NCBI RefSeq assembly: GCF_030813495.1
Contig: NZ_JAUSUI010000004.1
Span: 62,001-126,000 of the forward strand
Direction of reading: 5' to 3'
DNA length: 64,000 bases
From: Ancylobacter polymorphus
Lineage (GTDB): Bacteria > Pseudomonadota > Alphaproteobacteria > Rhizobiales > Xanthobacteraceae
The notes under the pieces are model-generated. The model was not told the DNA's origin, did no database searches, and saw only the letters and a program-made list of their open reading frames with translations. This document shows positions 32,888-40,913 of the stretch, in pieces. The translations under genes and the position numbers were made by a program. Within the stretch, counting starts at the first letter, position 1. Each line of letters begins with the position of its first letter.

Positions 32888-35209
32888 ATGAGTATCATCG
32901 GGAGCCACAATAGCGCGCTGGTGGCGCTGTCGATCCTGATCGCCATCGCGGCGTCCTACACCGCGCTAGATCTCGCGGGCCGCATGACGCGCACGCGGTC
33001 CGCCGGCCTGGTCTGGCTCGGCGCCGCCGCCGTGGTTCTCGGCGGGGGCATATGGTCGATGCACTTCATCGCCATGCTCGCCCTCGATGTGGGGATGGAT
33101 GTCTCCTACGGCGCGGAGCTCACACTCGTCTCGCTGCTGCTGGCGGTGTTCGCCACGGCGCTGGCGCTGTTCGGCGCCAGCCGACCGGGCGTGGGCTTCG
33201 AAGGAATACTGCTCAGCGGCATCTTCATGGGGCTCGGTATTGTCGGCATGCACTATACCGGCATGGCGGCGATGCGTATGCCGGGTTCGATGAGCTACGA
33301 CATGATCCATGTCGGCATGGCCATCGTCCTTGCCATTGCCGCCTCCACCGTCGCCATCTGGCTGGCCTTTCGCAACCATTCGGTTCTCCAGCGCGCCATC
33401 GCGGCGCTGGCTCTCGGCTTCGGCATTGCCGGCATGCACTATGTCGCGATGCTGGGTGTCACTTTCACCGGCCATGCCGACGCCCATGATGTCGCCGAAA
33501 CGGCTCACGCGGCCATGTCGGGGGGGATCGGTGCGGCCTCGCTGGTCGCCGTGGTGACCGCCGCCACCTTTGCCATTTTCATCGCTTTGCTGCTCGCCGC
33601 CGCCTATGACCGGCGGGTCGCGTTGCTCGCGGACCGCGAGGCCGGCGCGTGGCGCGAGAGTGAGGAGCGCTACCGCAATCTCTACCGTCACACGCCGCTG
33701 CCGCTGCACTCTCTGGGCCCGGATGGCAGCATCGCGCAGGTCAGCGACCGCTGGCTGAGCCTGCTCGGCTATCCGCGCGAGGAGGTGGTCGGGCGGCCGC
33801 TGACCGATTTCATGACGGAAGACTCCGCCCGGCGGCGGAACGAGGAGCACTGGCCGCGGCTGCTGGAAACCGGCGAGCTGCGGGAGGCGGAATACAAGCT
33901 CGTCGCCAAGGACGGACGCCTGCTCGACTGTGTGCTGTCCGCCGTGGCGGAGCGCGATGCCGATGGCAATCTCACCAACACCTTGTGCGGTCTTATCGAT
34001 GTCACCGAGAGACGCGCCACCGAGGATGCCCTGCGCCAGGCGCAGAAGCTGGAGGCCGTCGGTCAGCTCACCGGCGGGATCGCCCATGATTTCAACAATC
34101 TGCTGGCAGTGGTGCTGGGCAATCTCGAACTCGCGGCCAAGCGTGCGCCCGACGATGCCCGGCTGCGGACGCTGCTCGGCAATGCGATGCAGGCCGCCCA
34201 GCGCGGGGCGGCGCTGACCCAGCGCATGCTGGCCTTCGCCCGCCGGCAGGACCTGAAGCCGGAAGCGGTGGATGTGCCCGAACTGGTGCTCGGCATGGCG
34301 GAGATGATGCGCCGCTCCATCGGCCCGGCGGTGCGCATCGAGACGCGCTTTCCGCTCGGCCTGCCGCTGGCGCGGGTCGATGCCAACCAGCTTGAACTCG
34401 CTCTGTTGAACCTCGCGGTGAATGCCCGCGACGCCATGCCCGATGGCGGGGTGATTACCATCGCCGCGCGGGAGGAGACCGTCTCTGCGCCCGCCGGGGA
34501 AGATGTGGTGGAGCCGGGGCGCTTGAAGCCGGGGCATTATTTCTGCCTGTCGATCGCCGATACCGGCAGCGGCATGGATGCGGAAACACTCGCGCGCGCG
34601 GCCGAACCCTTCTTCACCACCAAGGGCGTGGGCAAGGGCACCGGCCTCGGCCTCGCCATGGTTCACGGTCTCGCCGCCCAGTCGGATGGGCGGCTTGTGC
34701 TCTCCAGCACGCCCGGCAAGGGCACGACCGCCACGATCTACCTGCCGGTCGCCGATGCGGCGCGGCCGGCTTCCTCGGCTGAGATCGAGGATGAGAGCGG
34801 CGTGCCGGATGGCGAGGACGGCGCCCAGCGGGTTCTGGTGGTCGATGACGACCCGCTGGTGCTTTCCGCCACCGGCGCCATGCTGGAGGATCTCGGCTGC
34901 GTCGTCACCGAAGCGATCTCCGCGCGGGAAGCGTTGGATTTGCTCGAATCCGGCGAGGTGTTCGATGTCGTTCTCACCGACCAGGCGATGCCGGGCATGA
35001 CCGGGGTGCAGATGGCGGCGGTGATCGAGCAGCGCTGGCCGGAACTGCCCGTCGTTCTCGGCACCGGCTATGCCGAACTGCCGGCCGACGCCAGGGCCGG
35101 CCTGCCGCGCCTCGGCAAACCCTTCAGCCGCGAGGCGCTCAAGCGCGCCATCGTCGCGGCCACGCGCAAGGTGCCGAGCAATGTGGTGCCGCTGTCGCGC
35201 CGGGGCTGA
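32888..35209 (+). CDS. MHYT-PAS hybrid sensor histidine kinase
   Basis: The product is 773 aa. The N-terminal ~240 residues are the seven-helix MHYT sensor with repeated Met-His motifs (WSMHFIAM, VGMHYTGMAAM, AGMHYVAM), proposed in the family to bind copper and sense gases. A PAS domain (~255-375) follows, then HisKA with the phospho-accepting histidine in GGIAHDFNNLL (near 400) and a HATPase domain (LNLAVNARDAMPDGG; GSGMD; GTGLGLAMVHG). The C-terminal receiver has VLVVDDDPLVL and the acceptor aspartate near 698 in VVLTDQAMPG. No separate response regulator or output domain is adjacent, so signal output must come from elsewhere. Confidence 0.92.
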   Translation: MSIIGSHNSALVALSILIAIAASYTALDLAGRMTRTRSAGLVWLGAAAVVLGGGIWSMHFIAMLALDVGMDVSYGAELTLVSLLLAVFATALALFGASRPGVGFEGILLSGIFMGLGIVGMHYTGMAAMRMPGSMSYDMIHVGMAIVLAIAASTVAIWLAFRNHSVLQRAIAALALGFGIAGMHYVAMLGVTFTGHADAHDVAETAHAAMSGGIGAASLVAVVTAATFAIFIALLLAAAYDRRVALLADREAGAWRESEERYRNLYRHTPLPLHSLGPDGSIAQVSDRWLSLLGYPREEVVGRPLTDFMTEDSARRRNEEHWPRLLETGELREAEYKLVAKDGRLLDCVLSAVAERDADGNLTNTLCGLIDVTERRATEDALRQAQKLEAVGQLTGGIAHDFNNLLAVVLGNLELAAKRAPDDARLRTLLGNAMQAAQRGAALTQRMLAFARRQDLKPEAVDVPELVLGMAEMMRRSIGPAVRIETRFPLGLPLARVDANQLELALLNLAVNARDAMPDGGVITIAAREETVSAPAGEDVVEPGRLKPGHYFCLSIADTGSGMDAETLARAAEPFFTTKGVGKGTGLGLAMVHGLAAQSDGRLVLSSTPGKGTTATIYLPVADAARPASSAEIEDESGVPDGEDGAQRVLVVDDDPLVLSATGAMLEDLGCVVTEAISAREALDLLESGEVFDVVLTDQAMPGMTGVQMAAVIEQRWPELPVVLGTGYAELPADARAGLPRLGKPFSREALKRAIVAATRKVPSNVVPLSRRG

Positions 35210-35270
35210 GCGCCCGTTGGATTATTGACAGGCGGCGGTGACATTCGCCGGCTGAGTGATTATATCCAGA

Positions 35271-35372
35271 GCGTCCAGGGGAGCCTCGTCAGGAGGCTGA
35301 GAGGCCATCGGCGCGTTTGCGCGGCATGGCGACCCTTTGAACCTGATCCAGTTGACACTGGCGGAGGGAGGG
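35271..35372 (+). promoter_or_regulatory. TPP riboswitch (thi box) controlling thiOSGE
   Basis: The conserved thi-box parts are present in order: GGGGAGCC (35278-35285), GGCTGAGAGG, a variable hairpin (GGCGCGTTTGCGCGG), ACCCTTTGAACCTGATC and CTGGCGGAGGGA. The 3' strand GGAGGGAGGG also serves as the Shine-Dalgarno for the ATG at 35378, so thiamine pyrophosphate binding should hide the ribosome-binding site. That makes translation the likely point of control. Confidence 0.93.
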
Positions 35373-35377
35373 AGTGC

Positions 35378-36460
35378 ATGGTGTCTCCTCACACGAAATC
35401 GACTGAAACGACAACGGTTTACCCGGCGGCCAACGCCATGCGGGTGAAGGTGGTCGGCGCGGGCGTGGCTGGGCTCACCTGCGCCCATGCCTTTGCGCTG
35501 CGCGGCGCGCAGGTGACGGTGGTGGACCGCCGACCCGGCTCGGGTCAGGGCTGTTCCTGGTATGCCGGCGGCATGCTGGCGCCCTGGTGCGAGCGCGAGA
35601 GCGCGGAGCCGCTGATCGTCGATCTCGGTTTGGAATCACAGGCTTACTGGCAGGTGGCGGTGCCTGATGTGCCCAATGAGGGCTCGCTGGTCCTCGCCCA
35701 GCCGCGCGATCTCGCCGACCTGCGGCGGTTTTCGCGAAGAACCGAGCATTTTGAATGGGTTGACGGGGCGCGGATCGGCGAGCTGGAACCCGATCTCGAG
35801 GGCCGTTTCGACCAGGGGCTGTTCTTTCCCAGCGAGGCGCATCTTGAGCCGCGCAAGGCACTTGCGGCCCTGACCCGGCGGCTGGTCGATGAGCATCAAG
35901 TTACCTTCCGCTTCGAGGCCGATGGGTTCGATGAGGTGGACGATGAGGCCGGTGTGGCCGATGAGGCCGATCTCGTGGTCGATTGCCGCGGCCTGGCGGC
36001 GCGCGACACGCTCGCCGACCTGCGCGGGGTGAAGGGCGAGATGCTGGTGCTCTATTCCACCGAGGTGGCGCTCAGCCGTCCGGTGCGCATGCTGCACCCG
36101 CGCATCCCGGTCTATATCGTCCCGCGTGGCGACGGGCATTTCATGATCGGGGCCACCTCGATCGAGAATGACGAGCGCGGTCGGGTGACGGGGCGCTCCA
36201 TGCTGGAGCTGCTCGGCGCGGTCTATGCGCTGCACCCCGCCTTTGGCGAGGCGGAGATCGTCGAGATCGGCGCGGATGTGCGCCCGGCCTTCCCGGACAA
36301 CCTGCCGCGCCTGCGCAAGCGCGGCAACACGATCTATGTGAACGGCCTCTACCGCCACGGTTTCCTCGCGGCGCCCGCTCTGGCGCGCCGCGCGGCGGAA
36401 CTGGCGTTCGACGGGGCCTATTTCCCGGAGGTGATGGATGAAGATCATCGTCAATGGTGA
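35378..36460 (+). CDS. thiO: Glycine oxidase ThiO
   Basis: The product is 360 aa, started at the ATG six bases after the riboswitch Shine-Dalgarno. A ~20-residue leader precedes MRVKVVGAGVAGLTCAHAFA, the FAD-binding Rossmann motif (GxGxxG). DAO-family landmarks are SWYAGGMLAPWCERES, FFPSEAHLEPRKALAAL, LVVDCRGLAARD, VPRGDGHFMIGATSIE and NGLYRHGFLAAPALA. ThiO oxidises glycine to the imine used for thiazole synthesis. Its end overlaps thiS by 23 bp, giving a coupled thiO-thiS-thiG-thiE order. Confidence 0.93.
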   Translation: MVSPHTKSTETTTVYPAANAMRVKVVGAGVAGLTCAHAFALRGAQVTVVDRRPGSGQGCSWYAGGMLAPWCERESAEPLIVDLGLESQAYWQVAVPDVPNEGSLVLAQPRDLADLRRFSRRTEHFEWVDGARIGELEPDLEGRFDQGLFFPSEAHLEPRKALAALTRRLVDEHQVTFRFEADGFDEVDDEAGVADEADLVVDCRGLAARDTLADLRGVKGEMLVLYSTEVALSRPVRMLHPRIPVYIVPRGDGHFMIGATSIENDERGRVTGRSMLELLGAVYALHPAFGEAEIVEIGADVRPAFPDNLPRLRKRGNTIYVNGLYRHGFLAAPALARRAAELAFDGAYFPEVMDEDHRQW

Positions 36461-36635
36461 GCCGGCCAGCACCGACGCCGCCACGCTGGCGGAACTTCTG
36501 GCCGAACTCGAACTCGCCGACGCCATCGTGGCGACGGCGGTGAATGGCGACATGGTGAGGGCCGCGCGCCGCACGGCGACCCCGATCGCCGATGGCGACC
36601 GGGTGGAAATCCTCGCTCCCATGCAGGGTGGATGA
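36438..36635 (+). CDS. thiS: Thiamine sulfur carrier ThiS
   Basis: The product is 65 aa and starts inside the end of thiO. It has the ubiquitin-like fold pattern MKIIVNGEP…LAELLAELEL…VAVNGD-type strand, DGDRVEILAPMQGG, with the terminal Gly-Gly needed for adenylation and thiocarboxylation. It donates sulfur to ThiG. thiG begins 3 bp after its stop. Confidence 0.93.
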   Translation: MKIIVNGEPASTDAATLAELLAELELADAIVATAVNGDMVRAARRTATPIADGDRVEILAPMQGG

Positions 36636-36638
36636 ACC

Positions 36639-37457
36639 ATGGATGCGATGACAGGCCTGACGACCGGCATCGGCACCGACAAGGTGACCTTCTACGACAC
36701 GGAAATCTCCTCGCGCCTGCTGCTTGGCACGGCGCAATACCCGTCCCCGGCGATCCTTGCCGAGGCGATCCGCGCCTCGGGCGCGGAAATCGTCACCGTG
36801 TCGCTGCGGCGCGAATCCGGGGCGGCGAAGGCGGGCCAGAGCTTCTGGCAGCTGATCCGCGACCTCGGGGTGAAGGTGCTGCCCAACACCGCCGGCTGCA
36901 AGACGGTGAAGGAAGCCGTGACCACCGCCGAGATGGCGCGCGAACTCTTCGGCACCCCCTGGGTGAAGCTGGAGGTGATCGGCGAGGACGACACGCTGCA
37001 GCCCGACGTGTTCGGGCTGGTGGAGGCGGCGCGCATCCTCTCGCGCGACGGGTTCCAGGTGTTCCCCTACACCACGGAAGACCTCGTCGTGGCGGAGAAG
37101 CTGCTGTCCGCCGGCTGCGAGGTGCTGATGCCCTGGGGCGCGCCGATCGGCTCCGGGCGCGGGCTCAACAACCCCTATGGGCTGCGCTCGATGCGGGCGC
37201 ATTTCCCCGGCGTGCCGCTGGTGGTGGATGCCGGCGTCGGCGTGCCCTCGCATGCGGCGGCGGCGATGGAACTCGGCTATGACGCCGTGCTCCTGAACAC
37301 GGCGGTGGCCAAGGCCGGCGATCCCGTGCGCATGGCCCGCGCCTTCGCCGCCGCCATCGCGGCGGGTCGCGAGGCGGTGCTGGCCGATCCCATGGAGGTG
37401 CGCGACATGGCGGCGCCTTCCACCCCTGTGATGGGCCGGGCCTTTGTCGGCTCCTGA
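36639..37457 (+). CDS. thiG: Thiazole synthase ThiG
   Basis: The product is 272 aa with a TIM-barrel pattern. Conserved sites are [36 protein letters not shown] (the TAGC loop), [10 protein letters not shown] (Schiff-base lysine), [15 protein letters not shown] and [13 protein letters not shown], with LLNTAVAKA near the end. It condenses DXP, the ThiO-made glycine imine and ThiS-thiocarboxylate to the thiazole phosphate. Third gene of the TPP-controlled operon. Confidence 0.95.
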   Translation: MDAMTGLTTGIGTDKVTFYDTEISSRLLLGTAQYPSPAILAEAIRASGAEIVTVSLRRESGAAKAGQSFWQLIRDLGVKVLPNTAGCKTVKEAVTTAEMARELFGTPWVKLEVIGEDDTLQPDVFGLVEAARILSRDGFQVFPYTTEDLVVAEKLLSAGCEVLMPWGAPIGSGRGLNNPYGLRSMRAHFPGVPLVVDAGVGVPSHAAAAMELGYDAVLLNTAVAKAGDPVRMARAFAAAIAAGREAVLADPMEVRDMAAPSTPVMGRAFVGS

Positions 37458-37477
37458 GAACCAAGCGTGAGTGCGTG

Positions 37478-38074
37478 ATGAAGCTCGATCCGTTCTATCT
37501 CATCGTCGACCGCGCCTCCTGGCTGCCGCGCCTGCTGCCGCAGGGGGTGAAGCTGGTGCAATTGCGCGCCAAGGACATGGACGAGGCCGAGCTGCGGCGC
37601 GAGATCGCCACCGCGCGCGAGGTGTGCGCGCGCTATGGCGCGCAGCTGATCGTCAACGACTACTGGAAGCTTGCCATCGAGCTCGGCTGCGATTTCGTCC
37701 ATCTCGGGCAGGAAGATCTTGCCGAGGCCGATGTGCCGGCCATGCGCCGCGCCGGGCTCAAGCTCGGCATCAGCACCCATGACGAGGCGGAGCTGGAAGC
37801 CGCGCTGCTGGCGGGGCCGGATTATGTCGCGCTCGGCCCGGTCTATCCCACCATCCTGAAGAAGATGCGCTGGGCGCCGCAGGGGCTGGAGCGGGTGACG
37901 CAGTGGAAGAAGCGGATCGGCGACCTGCCGCTGGTGGGCATTGGCGGCCTCACCATCGAGCGCGCGCCGGGCGTGCGGCAGGCGGGGGCGGACAGCCTGG
38001 CCGTCGTCACCGACATTCTCTTGAACGCCAATCCGGAAGCCCGCGCCCGCGAATGGGTGCTGGCGACGCGGTAG
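37478..38074 (+). CDS. thiE: Thiamine phosphate synthase ThiE
   Basis: The product is 198 aa from the ATG at 37478 (the preceding GTG at 37475 is also in frame). Barrel motifs include VKLVQLRAKDMDEAEL, LIVNDYWKLAIELGCDFVHLG, LKLGISTHDEAEL, ADYVALGPVYPT-like PDYVALGPVYPTILKK and LPLVGIGGLTIERAPG. Compared with classical ThiE, the QED-type motif reads LGQEDL and the phosphate loop is partly altered, typical of the alphaproteobacterial form. It couples HMP-PP with thiazole phosphate. Last gene of the operon, followed by a long palindromic repeat. Confidence 0.88.
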   Translation: MKLDPFYLIVDRASWLPRLLPQGVKLVQLRAKDMDEAELRREIATAREVCARYGAQLIVNDYWKLAIELGCDFVHLGQEDLAEADVPAMRRAGLKLGISTHDEAELEAALLAGPDYVALGPVYPTILKKMRWAPQGLERVTQWKKRIGDLPLVGIGGLTIERAPGVRQAGADSLAVVTDILLNANPEARAREWVLATR

Positions 38075-38094
38075 GGACTTCCCCGCTTTTGCCG

Positions 38095-38209
38095 CCCTCA
38101 TCCCCGGGCTTGACCCGGGGACCCAGACTTTTCCGCGCACGCCGGTGACAGAGGCTTGGCGCGGCCGTCCCAGTCTTCTGGATGCCCGGGTCAAGCCCGG
38201 GCATGAGGG
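38095..38209. repeat. Long palindromic repeat, family A, copy 1
   Basis: Left arm CCTCATCCCCGGGCTTGACC…GGGGACCCAGAC and right arm GTCTTCTGGATGCCCGGGTC…GCCCGGGCATGAGG are imperfect inverted copies, separated by a core (GCCGGTGACAGAGG…TTGGCGCGGCCGTCCCA). Transcribed, it would form a strong hairpin behind thiE. A second, nearly identical copy follows at 38276. Confidence 0.85.
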
Positions 38210-38275
38210 GCGCTATTTGGGGCGGCGGTGCCCGCCAAACGGGACGTGCCTGTCTTCCTTGTGCCCATGGCTGCG

Positions 38276-38388
38276 CCCTCATCCCCGGGCTTGACCCGGG
38301 GACCCAGACTTTCCGCGCGCGCCGGTGACAGAGGTTGGCGCGGCCGTCCCAGTCTTCTGGGTGCCCGGGTCAAGCCCGGGCATGAGGG
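38276..38388. repeat. Long palindromic repeat, family A, copy 2
   Basis: This is almost the same ~112 bp as copy 1, in the same orientation, differing by a few bases (for example GAGGTTGG against GAGGCTTGG, and CTGGGTGCC against CTGGATGCC). The 66 bp between the copies, and the whole 38075-38397 gap, hold no gene that I can support. Confidence 0.85.
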
Positions 38389-38397
38389 TGGTGGACC

Positions 38398-38949
38398 TCA
38401 GCCGGCGGCCCGGCGCTGGCGTAGCAGGGCGGCGAGCTTGGCCATTTCCGGCGGCGGCTCGCGTTCAATGCGGGAATATTCCCGCCCGTCCGGCGTGCGG
38501 CGGAACAGGCCGAATTCCACCATTTCCCGCCGCAGCAGCGCATGATCGCCGAACAGGTGCTCGGCGTTGAGCAACTCGTTCATCCGCCGCTCGGGGAAGG
38601 TCTCGCCGCTCGGCATTCGCGACCACAGCAGCCACAGGCAGAGGATCTGCTGGTTGCGCTTCTTGGGCCAGCGCGCCAGCCGGCCCTGCGGGTCGAACAG
38701 CCGCAGCGCCTTTTCGCAGCGCGCGTGGTCCGCCACCGGCGGCGGTTCGGGCGGGGCGGCCGACAGCCGCCCGCGCGCCTGCGCATCCGCCCGCAAATGC
38801 TGGAAGTTGCGGTAGCCGGCGCCGCGCGCCAGCAGGTTCAGCAGTTCGACATGGCCGGGCGGGCGGTCGAGCGCGGCAAGGCCCTGATGCAGGATGCGGG
38901 CGAGCGCAGAAATATCCGGCGCCTCATAGGCCAGATGGAGTCGGGGCAT
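38398..38949 (-). CDS. DUF2087 domain protein
   Basis: The product is 183 aa. The N-terminal half (~1-75) is a helical region with HVELLNLLARGAGYRNFQHL, a pattern seen in DNA-associated or glyoxalase-superfamily leaders of this group. The C-terminal half matches DUF2087: GRLARWPKKRNQQILCLWLLW, then ERRMNELLNAEHLFGDHALL and RREMVEFGLFRRTPDGREYSR. DUF2087 resembles a winged-helix fold, so a regulatory role is plausible but unproven. Its stop lies 10 bp from the repeat pair. Confidence 0.82.
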   Translation of the reverse strand: MPRLHLAYEAPDISALARILHQGLAALDRPPGHVELLNLLARGAGYRNFQHLRADAQARGRLSAAPPEPPPVADHARCEKALRLFDPQGRLARWPKKRNQQILCLWLLWSRMPSGETFPERRMNELLNAEHLFGDHALLRREMVEFGLFRRTPDGREYSRIEREPPPEMAKLAALLRQRRAAG

Positions 38950-39143
38950 GACTTATCCTCGTTGGTGCCCTTTCGCGAGGAAATGTCGGGGTTGCCGTCT
39001 TGCGACCGGGCACAAGGACAAGTGCAGGGTGCGAACGTTAAGCAGGTTTAGCTCCCCTTGCGGGGCGGCAACGCCTCGGTGAACTGCAGACCGTGGCGCA
39101 GAGATAGGCGCGGCCGGGCGCGATGTCCAGAGGCGCGGCCGCA

Positions 39144-40625
39144 TCAGTGCAGCGTCGCGACGCGCGCTCCGGCCTTGTCGTGGAGGGCGAAGCGTTCGAC
39201 CAGGGTGGCGCTGGCCTCGTTCAGCCCGATGACCTCCACCCGGGCGCCGGCCTTGCGGAACTTCAGCACCGCCTTGTCCAGCGCACCGATCGACGTGATG
39301 TCCCAGAAATGCGCGTGGGTGAGGTCGATCACCACGTCCCGCGCCGGGGTGTCGAAGTCGAAGGCGGCGAGGAACACCTCGGAGGAGGCGAAGAAGATCT
39401 GCCCCTCGACGACGAAGGTGATGCGCCCGGTCGCCTCGTCGATCACCTCGCCGACGCTGACGAGCTGCGCCACCTTGCCGGCGAAGAACACGCCGGAGAG
39501 CAGCACGCCGACCAGCACGCCCATGGCGAGGTCATGCGTGGTCACCACGGTGGCGACCGTTGCCAGCATGACGACGGAGGAGGAGCGCGGATTGGTGCGC
39601 AGATCGAGGATCGAACGCCAGGAGAAGGTCCCGATCGACACCATGATCATGACCGCCACCAGCGCTGCCATCGGGATGATGCGCACGAGGTCATCGAGAA
39701 CGAGGATCAGGAACAAGAGGAAAGCGCCGGCCACAAAGGTGGAGAGCCGCCCGCGTCCGCCCGAGCTGACGTTGATCACCGACTGGCCGATCATGGCGCA
39801 GCCGCCCATGCCGCCGATCAGCGCCGAGGCAATGTTGCTGGTGCCCTGGCCGAGGCATTCCTGGCTCTTGTTGCTCGGCGTGTCGGTCATGTCGTCGACG
39901 ATCTGCGCGGTGAGCAGCGATTCCAGCAGGCCGACGGTCGCCAAAGTGAGCGAATAGGGCAGGATGATCTGCAGCGTCTCCAGCGTGAGCGGCACGGCGG
40001 GCAGCGTGAACACCGGCAGGCCCGAGGGCAGTTCGCCGAGATCGCCGACCGTGCGCAGGTCCATCCCGCTCCACCACGCGAACAAAGTGAGCACCGCGAT
40101 GGCGACCAGCGGCGAAGGCACGGCCTTTGTCAGGCGCGGGAAGAGATAGATGATGGCGAGGCCGACCGCGATCATCGGATAGGTCTCGACCGGCACGCCG
40201 ATCAGTTCGGGCAGCTGCGCCATGAAGATGAGAATGGCGAGCGCGTTGACGAAGCCGGTGATGACCGAGCGCGAGACGAAGCGCATCAGGCGGCCGATTT
40301 TCAGGAAGCCGGCGAGAAGCTGGATCAGTCCCATCAGGATGGTGGCGGCGAACAGATAGTGCAGGCCATGGTCGCGCACGAGGCTGACCATCACCACGGC
40401 GGTGGCGGCGGTGGCGGCGGAAATCATCCCCGGCCGGCCACCGACCACGGCGGAGACGCAGGCGATGGCAAAGGAAGCGAACAGCCCCACCTTGGGGTCG
40501 ACGCCGGCAATGACGGAAAAGCCGATGGCCTCGGGAATCAGGGCAAGGGCGACGACGATGCCGGCAAGGACATCGCCGCGGATATTGGCGGTCCAGTCGC
40601 GGCGGTACTTCTGAATGGGAGTCAT
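39144..40625 (-). CDS. SulP family anion transporter with STAS domain
   Basis: The product is 493 aa. The membrane part (about 11-12 helices) begins with [20 protein letters not shown] and has [21 protein letters not shown] and [32 protein letters not shown], the usual SulP sequences. The C-terminal ~110 residues form a STAS domain ([20 protein letters not shown]). SulP members move sulfate, bicarbonate or other anions with sodium or protons; sequence alone does not settle which. The leader contains a strong hairpin (40652-40667). Confidence 0.92.
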   Translation of the reverse strand: MTPIQKYRRDWTANIRGDVLAGIVVALALIPEAIGFSVIAGVDPKVGLFASFAIACVSAVVGGRPGMISAATAATAVVMVSLVRDHGLHYLFAATILMGLIQLLAGFLKIGRLMRFVSRSVITGFVNALAILIFMAQLPELIGVPVETYPMIAVGLAIIYLFPRLTKAVPSPLVAIAVLTLFAWWSGMDLRTVGDLGELPSGLPVFTLPAVPLTLETLQIILPYSLTLATVGLLESLLTAQIVDDMTDTPSNKSQECLGQGTSNIASALIGGMGGCAMIGQSVINVSSGGRGRLSTFVAGAFLLFLILVLDDLVRIIPMAALVAVMIMVSIGTFSWRSILDLRTNPRSSSVVMLATVATVVTTHDLAMGVLVGVLLSGVFFAGKVAQLVSVGEVIDEATGRITFVVEGQIFFASSEVFLAAFDFDTPARDVVIDLTHAHFWDITSIGALDKAVLKFRKAGARVEVIGLNEASATLVERFALHDKAGARVATLH

Positions 40626-40651
40626 GAGGTCTTTCGCAAAAGAGCGGGCTT

Positions 40652-40667
40652 CCGCCCCGAGGGGCGG
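40652..40667 (-). promoter_or_regulatory. Perfect hairpin in the SulP gene leader
   Basis: CCGCCCCGAGGGGCGG reads the same on both strands and lies 27 bp before the SulP start codon, so its RNA should fold into a GC stem with a CGAG-type tetraloop. A regulatory leader is possible; some alphaproteobacterial SulP genes are reported to carry structured 5' RNAs. The remainder of 40626-40913 holds palindromic repeats and no gene. Confidence 0.35.
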
Positions 40668-40761
40668 TGAAGGCGGGCGCTGCAGGTGCGTTGTCCGGCG
40701 GATCGGCGGCCGGAAGAGCCACCCGGGATTTCACCGGGTCCGGATTTATGGGGCTCTCGTA

Positions 40762-40820
40762 CCCTCATCCGCGCTGCGACGCAACATGAGGGGCGGCCGG
40801 GTCAAGCCCGGGCATGAGGG
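40762..40820. repeat. Family A palindromic repeat, partial copies
   Basis: CCCTCATCCGCGCTGCGACG…CAACATGAGGGG (40762-40792) and CCGGGTCAAGCCCGGGCATG…AGGG (40798-40820) are two reduced arms of the element seen at 38095. Confidence 0.7.
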
Positions 40821-40851
40821 AAACAAGGCCCCCGCTTACGCCGCCCATTGC

Positions 40852-40891
40852 CGTCATCCCGGACGACGCAGCGCGTCGATCCGGGATGACG
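40852..40891. repeat. Family B palindromic repeat
   Basis: CGTCATCCCGGACGACGCAG and CGCGTCGATCCGGGATGACG form an almost perfect 40-bp inverted repeat. The same element type recurs at 53729 and 62609. Confidence 0.8.
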
Positions 40892-40913
40892 TGCGAAAGT
40901 CCATTCCCTCCGC

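Noticed and set aside
38095..38388. CRISPR array
   Set aside because: There are only two units of ~112 bp with internal palindromes and near-identical cores; no regular repeat-spacer pattern and no cas genes.
38228..38570. Short plus-strand open frames over the repeat region
   Set aside because: They translate the palindromic repeat (…SSPGLTRGPR…, …SPGMR…), a known annotation artefact, with no start signals.
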